From NCBI GenBank assembly GCA_018401695.1, contig JAGYKD010000001.1, positions 846,016 to 910,015 on the forward strand: DNA of 64,000 bases, written 5' to 3'. Made by a program: the position numbers and the translations under genes. Source of the stretch: Flavobacteriales bacterium. Lineage in GTDB: Bacteria > Bacteroidota > Bacteroidia > CAIKAF01. Below are positions 34,436 to 41,111 of this stretch, in pieces (the stretch's first letter is position 1; every line of letters starts with the position of its first letter). The notes under the pieces are model-generated. The model worked only from the letters and a program-made list of their open reading frames with translations. It ran no database searches and was not told the origin of the DNA.

Positions 34436-34585
34436 ATGTGCCCCAACGGTTCTCGGCTATGAGTAGTTGGGGATTTCTTGCCCTAACTTTTCGGTTTAGC
34501 ACTGACCTTTGATTTGTATTTTAATTTTGGATTAAGCATTTAAACCCCAATTACTTATAGCCGATGTTGGCGGTTCGTTGTTTTT
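34436..34585. repeat. attC-like long palindrome between CBASS and RT units
   Basis: GTGCCCCAACGGTTCTCGGC with CTATGAGTAGTTGGGG at the left pairs with CCCCAATTACTTATAGCCGATGTTGGCGG (ends at 34573) at the right; the left arm has an extra AACGGTTC bulge. Arms are separated by about 80 nt of AT-rich DNA. Folded single strands with extra-helical bases and AAC/GTT edges are the mark of attC sites; box sequences deviate from the strict consensus. It fills the 400-base gap before the SLATT gene together with the repeat at 34184. Confidence 0.55.
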
Positions 34586-34593
34586 TTCATTCG

Positions 34594-35172
34594 TCATAAT
34601 TTCTTTAATTGCTTGGGTAAAAAAGCATCAATTTCTTTATCAGAAAAAGTCAGTTCTTCATTTTCCTTTAATGCTTTACTTGCTTTTTTATATGCTTTAT
34701 AATTTGTTCGTGGTGAACCACTGTAAATATTATGAAGTCTTTTTTGAAGTTCGTCTCGCTGATTTATAATCTGATTTATTGATAATTGATTAGCTTTTAT
34801 ATCTGTTAATAGCGAAAGATAAGTTTCTCTTATATCCCAAAGCTCGTTCGCAGCATTTGTGTGTTTTTGTGAAATTTCCCCTAAATCATAGTCTTTCATA
34901 TAAGTGTTGAGTCCAAATAGTATAGTCGATAAAATTATGCCTACCATCAAAGCCCATTCTTGGTCTCCAAAAAGTTTAATTAAGAGGCTTGTAGTAACAA
35001 TTGCTGAAATTACAATAAGAAACAATTTTAGTTTCTTGTGAAGAGAAAGTATAATGTCTGCACATTTTTCCTGTGTCTTATGAGAATAAACAACACGACC
35101 GAAGCATTCTCTTATTTGTGCTTCAAGAATTTCTAATTGCGCTAATTTATCAGCTTGGGAATTTTGTTCCAT
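34594..35172 (-). CDS. SLATT-domain membrane effector (CBASS)
   Basis: 192 residues. Helical N-terminus, two transmembrane helices (LFLIVISAIVTTSLLIKLF, residues 50-68, and ALMVGIILSTILFGLNTY), then a coiled helical tail (AANELWDIRETYLSLLTDIK). This is the SLATT layout, a predicted pore-forming effector that accompanies cyclic-nucleotide synthases. The start overlaps the CD-NTase stop by 23 nt. It should be opened by the nucleotide signal and depolarise or permeabilise the inner membrane. Confidence 0.82.
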   Translation of the reverse strand: MEQNSQADKLAQLEILEAQIRECFGRVVYSHKTQEKCADIILSLHKKLKLFLIVISAIVTTSLLIKLFGDQEWALMVGIILSTILFGLNTYMKDYDLGEISQKHTNAANELWDIRETYLSLLTDIKANQLSINQIINQRDELQKRLHNIYSGSPRTNYKAYKKASKALKENEELTFSDKEIDAFLPKQLKKL

Positions 35173-36022
35173 ATATTTCTCTCCATTTTAATTTTGCTGT
35201 CGTTGGATAATCCTTTTCTTTGGTAATAGCTTCTAATGTTAAATTATAACATTGCTTTGCTTTATATTCAAATTTCCCTTTTCTCCAAACATATTGATTT
35301 GCACCTGGGCTTAACCAATAATTTTGTTCATAATTTTGCTCTGAAAGAAATTTAAAAAAATCTCTACTTATAAAGTCATAGTACAAATATGATTTGTCTT
35401 TGTATTCGCATCCCTTCATAAAGTTATAGGCCAAAGTATCTATTAATAAACCTCCCATTGGTACATCCCATTTATATTTCCAAGCACGAGCCATTCTGCA
35501 AAGTCTTTTCAAGTTTCTATTCCAAAGAATATTTTTGGCTGTCATTTCAGCTATTTCTGGTTTTGGATTTGTTGTCTTCCAACTTCCACCTTTGTTGGTG
35601 TCGGCAAAAGTGTAAGAGTTGTCCGTATTTATAAATGCCGGAACTAATTCAAAAACAATTCCGTCAGTAAATGAAATAATAATTACTTGACCATCAGCTT
35701 TCATACTTGACTTATAAGTTTTTTCAATCGAAGTCTTTACAGCTTGAAGCAATGAAGATTGACCGTTCCCACTATAAGCGTTGTATTTCACATATTCAGA
35801 ATAAGGTAATTGAAAAATCATATCAATATCACTTACTAAAATGTCAGTTCCGCGCCCGTAAGATCCTGCATAAAAACTGTGATAAGTGTCAGAGTCCGAA
35901 TTGTAGAAGTCTTTATTGAGTTGCTTCGTTATCCTTTTGTAACGATATGAGATAGCGTCAACAGTTTCTGTCGACATTCTTAAATTCTGATTAAAGGTTT
36001 CAAACCAATTCGATACACTCAT
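35150..36022 (-). CDS. CD-NTase (SMODS nucleotidyltransferase) of a CBASS
   Basis: 290 residues. Nucleotidyltransferase core AGSYGRGTDILVSDIDMIF (Gly53-Ser54, Asp65, Asp67) and a third acidic residue in VFELVPAF (Glu125), followed by the helical OAS1-C-like domain. CD-NTases sense phage infection and make cyclic di- or oligonucleotides. With only a SLATT effector beside it and no Cap2/Cap3 or HORMA/TRIP13 genes, this is a minimal type I CBASS. The signal nucleotide cannot be told from sequence. Confidence 0.88.
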   Translation of the reverse strand: MSVSNWFETFNQNLRMSTETVDAISYRYKRITKQLNKDFYNSDSDTYHSFYAGSYGRGTDILVSDIDMIFQLPYSEYVKYNAYSGNGQSSLLQAVKTSIEKTYKSSMKADGQVIIISFTDGIVFELVPAFINTDNSYTFADTNKGGSWKTTNPKPEIAEMTAKNILWNRNLKRLCRMARAWKYKWDVPMGGLLIDTLAYNFMKGCEYKDKSYLYYDFISRDFFKFLSEQNYEQNYWLSPGANQYVWRKGKFEYKAKQCYNLTLEAITKEKDYPTTAKLKWREIYGTKFPS

Positions 36023-36039
36023 ATTTTATGTATTTCATT

Positions 36040-36150
36040 TTTTTCGGGGTCGTCTTTACAATGACCGCCAACTCACTTATAAGCGAACATCCGTCTCGCC
36101 TTTTATGCTCGTGGCGCTGTATAGGCGAAACACTTGTTCGTTTATTTTTT
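36040..36150. repeat. attC/attI-like palindrome upstream of CBASS
   Basis: ACCGCCAACTCACTTATAAG and GCGAACATCCGTCTCGCC (36065-36097) on one side, TATAGGCGAAACACTTGTTCG (36120-36140) on the other; CGAACA...CGCC mirrors GGCG...TGTTCG. The CGCCAAC edge equals the outer edge of the palindrome at 34436. It sits between the integrase remnant and the first cassette gene, where an attachment site would be. Confidence 0.45.
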
Positions 36151-36174
36151 GGTCGTGAAAAATACGCAATTTGC

Positions 36175-36291
36175 TTACAAGTCGTCAAATGGTGAGCGTA
36201 TTTTTTGCAATGAGCGGGTGCTTACGTGTGTGTAAATCTTCGTAGTACGTGAACTCTTGGGCCCCAACAACTCCTGAATGTACCGTAAACC
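36175..36291 (-). pseudogene. Tyrosine recombinase/integrase, C-terminal remnant
   Basis: About 38 codons remain (LRYIQELLGPKSSRTTKIY then THVSTRSLQKIRSPFDDL), including the catalytic Tyr in KIYTHVS. This is the tail of the Bacteroidota XerD/integron-type integrases. Upstream, the frame breaks into a small palindrome (CCTGACGCCTTGTGCTGACG... near 36286-36318) and repeat debris, so the active-site Arg-His-Arg residues are lost. Next to attC-like sites it suggests that the adjacent genes came in as cassettes. Confidence 0.8.
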
Positions 36292-36604
36292 CTGACGCCT
36301 TGTGCTGACGCTGGGGTCAGCATCTTTGAGTCGGGACAGGATCGGTGCCTGACTCAAGCAGGTGCGGCGCATAGCTGTCCCTCAGCAAATGAAGCGTTGC
36401 TTTCTTGTTGACTGTTGTTTAGCCCACGGTTGAAACCACACAGAGCGGAATCCGCGCCCAGGCGGAGGTTTACAACCTTAACCCTGTTCCTAGGAGTAAC
36501 ATGCGGTCCATTTTTATGGAATTCTAAATATCCAAAGTGCAACCGAAACAAGGCTTTAGTTTGCAAGCAAGGCTTAACAGTTCTACAAAAAGCATTAAAA
36601 TCAA
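36292..36604. other. Repeat debris between integrase remnant and DUF5615 gene
   Basis: No coding sequence is supported. It includes the palindromic CTGACGC/GCGTCAG insertion near 36286-36330, a half copy of the CCCACGGTTGAAACC palindrome at 36422-36436 and GCGCCCAGGCGGAGG at 36457, which also occurs at 37390. Confidence 0.5.
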
Positions 36605-36958
36605 TTACACATGCTCTACAATTTCGGTTCTGCTAATCTCAATTAAATGGCTCCTAGACAGTGCTAGCTCTATAAAATCTAAATGGTCGGCAAATATTTT
36701 TAGCAGATCCTTATTGGGTATATTCCCAGTCCTTACTAAAATAAGCTTCTTTGGCTTCTCATGAAGCAAGAAAGATTCTAAAAAGTCATTGTCCTTGGAA
36801 ACTACAATTCTATCCTGCTCCAATGCAGATTGTATAATGTCGCCATCAGTAGTGTGGTTTTTATTGGGCAGTTCAAAAGTATGCATGGATTCGTGCCCTC
36901 TATACTTCAAGAAAACAGATAAGGACATTGGCAGCTGAGCATCAATCAAAAACCTCAC
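36605..36958 (-). CDS. DUF5615 PIN-like putative toxin
   Basis: 117 residues. The opening MRFLIDAQLP with the conserved Asp and the central IVVSKDNDFLES (second acidic pair) fit the DUF5615 PIN-like nuclease group. Its start overlaps the DUF433 gene stop as ATGA. Such pairs are predicted toxin-antitoxin modules in which the PIN-like protein cuts RNA. Activity is not shown. Confidence 0.82.
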   Translation of the reverse strand: MRFLIDAQLPMSLSVFLKYRGHESMHTFELPNKNHTTDGDIIQSALEQDRIVVSKDNDFLESFLLHEKPKKLILVRTGNIPNKDLLKIFADHLDFIELALSRSHLIEISRTEIVEHV

Positions 36959-37188
36959 GATGCGATTCTATGAATGCTTTTTACATGGAGTAATTTAGAG
37001 GCGTAGTTCAGGCATGCTAAAAAGTCCTCTTTCTCTAAATCAGGGTAATCCTCCAACAATTCTTCCATGGTCATTCCCGATGCTAAAAGCTCCAGCATGT
37101 TTTCCACCGGATATCTAAGGCCACGAATGGTTGGCTTTCCGTGACAAATGTTCGGGTCAATGGTAATCCTAGCTAAAAAATCGTCCAT
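36955..37188 (-). CDS. DUF433 putative antitoxin
   Basis: 77 residues from the ATG at 37188 (the next ATG upstream at 37200 adds four residues). ITIDPNICHGKPTIRGLRYPVENMLELLASG is the DUF433 signature with a helix-turn-helix fold. First gene of a two-gene unit with the DUF5615 protein; it probably neutralises it and represses the promoter. Confidence 0.85.
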   Translation of the reverse strand: MDDFLARITIDPNICHGKPTIRGLRYPVENMLELLASGMTMEELLEDYPDLEKEDFLACLNYASKLLHVKSIHRIAS

Positions 37189-37385
37189 AATGCAGGGCAT
37201 TTCAGTAAAATTAGGGAAAAATGTACATCTAAGCCTTTATGCTTTCTTATTTGAAATAAATGTTCCTAGTATTTATGCTTCCCAGAACAATCCCAAAGGC
37301 ACTAAATGATATAAGAAATGGATACTAACAATAAAAACAGTGAGGTTTAAGTAAAATTATCTTTTGTAACCCAAACTCCGAAAAA

Positions 37386-37661
37386 ACACGCGCCCAGGCG
37401 GAGGCCAATTAGTCTGCCGAAATAGAGTGCCCAGCAGCCGCCCGGCCAAGAGCGACCACAGGAAGCCCACGGTTGAAACCGTGGGCTATGGGGAAATCTC
37501 CACACGGAGCTTAAGCGCCCCGGCGCAGGCCCATTAGCCTGACGCAGTGGGGTGCTCAGCCGCCGCCCGACCAAGAGCGACCAGAGGAAGCTCCTTGGAC
37601 GGGCCTGGCGGCGTAGCTTCCCCACAAGGCAGCTAGTGGCCGGAGACGGATAAGGCGCCAA
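37386..37661. repeat. GC-rich repeat, tandem or nested subtype C
   Basis: Part of a 608-base gap (37201-37808) with no gene. GCGCCCAGGCGGAGGCC at 37390 and GCGCCCCGGCGCAGGCCC at 37524 begin two related blocks; both have AAGAGCGACCAnAGGAAGC inside. The right edge GCCGGAGACGGATAAGGCGCC (37640-37660) equals that of 46206-46358. The first 180 bases of the gap show nothing. Confidence 0.6.
37464..37487. repeat. REP-type palindrome
   Basis: CCCACGGTTGAAACCGTGGG with extra A-G/C-T pairing. Other copies or halves: 36422, 49339, 49761 and 54167. Possibly linked to a REP-associated transposase elsewhere in the genome. Confidence 0.7.
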
Positions 37662-37681
37662 AATAAAATAAACAAAAAGAG

Positions 37682-37774
37682 AAGACCGTTAACGCGTTGC
37701 TATTCTAGCGGCAATCCTGTCCTGACCGAAGCGTCAGGGTTATAAACTTGAAAACACAATGCGTCACCAGTCTC
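37682..37774 (-). mobile_element. MITE-like element, internally deleted copy (93 bp)
   Basis: Ends AGACCGTTAACGCGTTG and CAATGCGTCACCAGTCTC. The middle joins the GATCCTG-side hairpin of the full element directly to the ACTTGAAAACAC side, as if the two internal hairpins had recombined and the part between were lost. No clear target duplication. Confidence 0.75.
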
Positions 37775-37808
37775 AAACTTCAAAAAAACGGAGTGGGGCC
37801 CAAAAAAA

Positions 37809-38585
37809 TCAAGTCAAAACGAAGCTATCGGCCTCGTTTTGGAAGGGAAATTGGCGGCGTTGCTGCTCCAAGGTTTCTTTGGACAAGACTGCACTCAGGG
37901 TTTGGGTGTGGAAGGGGCGGGCCGCCGCCAGGGTTTTGCCTAGCCCGTCAAAAAGAAGGCTGTCGCCGCTGTGTAATACTCCGTTTCCGTCGTAACCGAC
38001 GCGGTTGAGCCCCAAAACATAGCTTTGGTTTTCTATGGCGCGTGCTTTTAGCAAGGCTTTCCAAGCTTCGGAACGGCGTTCGGGCCAATTGGCGGGTACC
38101 AAGGCCAAGTCGTAATCAAATGCGGCATGTCGGCGCATCCACACCGGAAACCGGAGGTCGTAGCATACAAATGCGGCCATTTTCCAACCCCGAAATTCAA
38201 AGCATAGCCCTTGGTTTCCCGGACTAAATACCTGATCTTCTTTAGCAAAAGCAAACAGGTGGCGTTTGTCGTAGGTAAATTGCTGCTGGTTGGGAGTGCA
38301 GCAAAAAAATCGGTTGTAGCGTTTGTCTTTTTCGAGCCAAGGCAAGCTGCCCGCAAGGGCATAATTTCCTTCGACGGCGCGTTGTTGCATCCACTGAACC
38401 ATGTCCGGGCTGTGTCTGCTTAGCTCGGGATTCATGCTGAATCCGGTGGCAAACATTTCGGGAAGCAAAACCAAGTCGCAGGTACCGGGCGGAGGCAATA
38501 GGGTGTCGAACAGGCTGCGGTTGGCCTCCGGCTCTTCCCAGTGCAAGAAGCTTTGAATAAAGGCGATGCGCAGCTTGCTGCTCAT
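37809..38585 (-). CDS. Nitrilase-superfamily omega-amidase (YafV-like)
   Basis: 258 residues. Catalytic triad Glu43 (LLPEMFATGF), Lys107 (YDKRHLF) and Cys141 (FVCYDLRFPVW). This pattern belongs to omega-amidases that hydrolyse 2-oxoglutaramate or 2-oxosuccinamate and repair the side product of glutamine transamination. Its start overlaps gatC by 4 nt (ATGA). Confidence 0.88.
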   Translation of the reverse strand: MSSKLRIAFIQSFLHWEEPEANRSLFDTLLPPPGTCDLVLLPEMFATGFSMNPELSRHSPDMVQWMQQRAVEGNYALAGSLPWLEKDKRYNRFFCCTPNQQQFTYDKRHLFAFAKEDQVFSPGNQGLCFEFRGWKMAAFVCYDLRFPVWMRRHAAFDYDLALVPANWPERRSEAWKALLKARAIENQSYVLGLNRVGYDGNGVLHSGDSLLFDGLGKTLAAARPFHTQTLSAVLSKETLEQQRRQFPFQNEADSFVLT

Positions 38586-38917
38586 GAAGATTTGTCCAAG
38601 ACTTTGGGTACACGAAAGTAATCGCTGTCTTTGCCCGGCGCATTTTTAAGGGCTTCCTGGTGGCTGATGGAGGGCGGCTGCTCCACAAGATCTTGACGAA
38701 GCACTTGTTCTTCGGGGGAGTCCAGCAGGTAGGTTCGGTCGGAAAGATAGGTTAATGGTTCGACCCCTTCGGTATCCACATGTTCGAGCGTATGGATAAA
38801 GTCTAAGATGCGCTCCAAATCCCGGCGAATGAGGTCGCGTTCTTCTCCGGAAAAGCGAAGCTTGGCTAAATGGCTCAGGTGGTCCAAGAGCGCATCGTCC
38901 ATAGGTACCTTACTCAT
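38582..38917 (-). CDS. gatC: Asp/Glu-tRNA amidotransferase subunit C
   Basis: 111 residues. LDHLSHLAKLRFSGEERDLI and ILDFIHTLEHVDTEGVEP are the GatC family blocks, ending in the YFRVPKVL motif. GatC holds GatA and GatB together in the enzyme that amidates misacylated Glu-tRNA(Gln) or Asp-tRNA(Asn). It lies in an operon with the omega-amidase gene; gatA and gatB are not in the window. Confidence 0.92.
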   Translation of the reverse strand: MSKVPMDDALLDHLSHLAKLRFSGEERDLIRRDLERILDFIHTLEHVDTEGVEPLTYLSDRTYLLDSPEEQVLRQDLVEQPPSISHQEALKNAPGKDSDYFRVPKVLDKSS

Positions 38918-39056
38918 GCTTCAAAGATAGGGGATTTTTGCTAGAGCGGGGGAAGTTTAGCGACCGGGGTTTGGCCCTGCCCCCTTTGCTCCGGCTCTTA
39001 GGTAATTCGTTCCATGTTGCCGGTACCAATCCCTGCGCTTAAAGCGAGCGTATATG

Positions 39057-39064
39057 TACCTTTG
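39057..39064 (+). promoter_or_regulatory. -7 element for the ABC-F gene
   Basis: TACCTTTG fits TAnnTTTG. The chosen ATG at 39069 is 4 nt downstream, which implies a leaderless transcript. Confidence 0.5.
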
Positions 39065-39068
39065 GGGC

Positions 39069-41000
39069 ATGTTAAGCGTACAACAACTTTCGGTGTATTT
39101 TGGAGGAACCGTACTTTTTGAGGACCTCAACTTTCAGGTGAACACCAACGACCGCATTGGCTTGGCAGGAAGAAACGGGGCGGGAAAATCCACCTTAATG
39201 AAAATCATTGCTGGTATACAGGTTGCTAGCGAAGGCTCCGTAAATAAACCCAAGGAGTTTCGGATTGGATATTTACCGCAAGAATTTGCCCACCAATCCC
39301 AAAAACCGGTTCGGGAGGAGGCTGCTGAAGCTTTCGCTGAGGTGCTGGCCCTGGATGCCAGGCTAAAAAGTATTACCGAAGAGCTTCAAACCCGGGAAGA
39401 TTATGAATCAGACGGATATTTAAAATTGATTGAAGACCTTAATACGGTTCAGGAGCGTTTCGATTTGCTGGAAGGAAATAAAATTGAAGAGCGCTTGGAG
39501 CGTGTACTCAAGGGTTTGGGCTTTTTGGAGGAAGATCTGGACCGACCCATGAGTTCATTTTCGGGCGGTTGGCAAATGCGCGTTGAGCTGGCCAAATTGC
39601 TGCTCATTCAACCGGACTTGTTGCTGCTCGATGAGCCCACCAACCACCTGGATATGGATTCCATCATTTGGTTGGAGCAATTCTTGGCTGCCTATCCGGG
39701 TGCCATTATGATGATTTCGCACGACAAGCAGTTTTTAGACTCCTTAACCAATCGAACCATAGAAATTACCGGCGGTAAAATTGAGGACTACAAAGCGGCC
39801 TACAGCAAATACTTAGTGCTGAGGAAGGAGCGTAGAGAGCAATTGTTGAATGCCAAAAAAAATCAAGACAAAGAAATTGCGCGCATGGAGCGCAATATTG
39901 AACGATTTAGGGCCAAAGCTTCCAAGGCCAGTTTTGCGCAAAGCTTGCAAAAAAAGCTTGACCGCACCGAGCGTATAGAAATAGACGAGGAGGCTATACG
40001 GTCCATGCAGATTCGTTTTCCGGAGCCTCCCCGCAGTGGAAAAGTGGTGGTTGAGGCCAAAGGAGTCGCTAAAAGCTACGGCGACAAAAAAGTCATTGCT
40101 CCTTTTACCTTTAGTGTAGACTCCGGCGATCGAATTGCTTTTGTGGGTAAAAACGGCATGGGAAAAACCACTTTAAGTCGCATAATCGCCGGCGATTTGG
40201 ACTACAATCAAGGGCACCTGGAGCTGGGGCATAATGTGGCTTTGGGCTATTTTGCCCAGCACCAAACCGAGCGCCTAAGGGCAGAGCACAGCATCTTGGA
40301 AGAAATGGAAATGGCCGCCAATCAAACCGACCGGTTTAGCCAGGTAAGGGGTATTCTTGGCGCTTTTTTGTTTAGTGGCGAAGAAGTGGAGAAAAAAATT
40401 AAAGTGCTTTCGGGCGGGGAAAAAGCAAGGGTTTCTTTGGCAAAACTGCTGCTGGAACCCATTAACTTTTTGATTTTGGACGAACCTACCAATCACTTAG
40501 ATATTATTTCGAAGGATGTTTTAAAACAAGCCCTAAAGCATTTTCCGGGCACCTTGATTGTGGTTAGCCACGACCGGGAGTTTCTGCAAGGCCTCACTAC
40601 CAAGACCTTGGAATTTACGCCGGAGGGAATCAAAACGCATTTGGGAGATATTGATGAGTTTTTGAGCAAAAAGCAGTTGGATTCGTTTCGGACCATGGAA
40701 CAGCAAAAACAAAGCGCCGAAACCAAAAAGGGAAGCCCTTCGGAGCCTTCGGACTACCACCAAAAAAGGGAAGCCGAGAAGCAGCAACGTAAACTTCAGA
40801 GCCAACTAAAACGTGCCGAAGAAAAGGTGCAAAAACTGGAAGCCCAGCTTGCACTAATGGATAAAGAATTGCTTGACCCGGAACGTTTCAAAGAACGGAG
40901 TCAGGATGCCGCCTATTTTGAACGCTACAATGGCCTAAAAAAAGAGTTGGAGAAGGCCATGGCAGACTGGGAAGCAGCCATGGCTGCTTTGGAGAACTAA
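39069..41000 (+). CDS. ABC-F family ATPase
   Basis: 643 residues from the ATG at 39069 (an upstream ATG at 39054 would include the promoter box). Two ATP-binding cassettes: Walker A GRNGAGKST and GKNGMGKTT, signatures FSGGWQMRVELAKLL and LSGGEKARVSLAKLL, Walker B LLLLDEPTNHLDM and FLILDEPTNHLDI. A linker of about 80 residues lies between, and a charged C-terminal coiled coil (KREAEKQQRKLQSQLKRAEE) ends the protein, like Uup/ABCF-type factors. There are no transmembrane segments: it acts on ribosomes, not in transport. Subfamily not fixed. Confidence 0.93.
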   Translation: MLSVQQLSVYFGGTVLFEDLNFQVNTNDRIGLAGRNGAGKSTLMKIIAGIQVASEGSVNKPKEFRIGYLPQEFAHQSQKPVREEAAEAFAEVLALDARLKSITEELQTREDYESDGYLKLIEDLNTVQERFDLLEGNKIEERLERVLKGLGFLEEDLDRPMSSFSGGWQMRVELAKLLLIQPDLLLLDEPTNHLDMDSIIWLEQFLAAYPGAIMMISHDKQFLDSLTNRTIEITGGKIEDYKAAYSKYLVLRKERREQLLNAKKNQDKEIARMERNIERFRAKASKASFAQSLQKKLDRTERIEIDEEAIRSMQIRFPEPPRSGKVVVEAKGVAKSYGDKKVIAPFTFSVDSGDRIAFVGKNGMGKTTLSRIIAGDLDYNQGHLELGHNVALGYFAQHQTERLRAEHSILEEMEMAANQTDRFSQVRGILGAFLFSGEEVEKKIKVLSGGEKARVSLAKLLLEPINFLILDEPTNHLDIISKDVLKQALKHFPGTLIVVSHDREFLQGLTTKTLEFTPEGIKTHLGDIDEFLSKKQLDSFRTMEQQKQSAETKKGSPSEPSDYHQKREAEKQQRKLQSQLKRAEEKVQKLEAQLALMDKELLDPERFKERSQDAAYFERYNGLKKELEKAMADWEAAMAALEN

Positions 41001-41063
41001 GAGGCCGGCGCTATGCTTATGGCCTTTTGAGGGCAGGAAAGCCACCCTTTCTAAAGTTATTTT

Positions 41064-41093
41064 TTGGCTAGTCTAAAAATTTAGCTACCTTTG
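41064..41093 (+). promoter_or_regulatory. Bacteroidota-type promoter for the TonB receptor gene
   Basis: TTG at 41064-41066 and TACCTTTG at 41086-41093 are separated by 19 bp, the expected -33/-7 spacing. The ATG follows at 41112. Confidence 0.65.
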
Positions 41094-41111
41094 GCTAAAT
41101 ATTTTTTGAAA

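Noticed and set aside
37201-37808. CRISPR array suggested by repeated short blocks
   Set aside because: The repeats are not regularly spaced, have no unique spacers of even length and no cas genes occur in the window.
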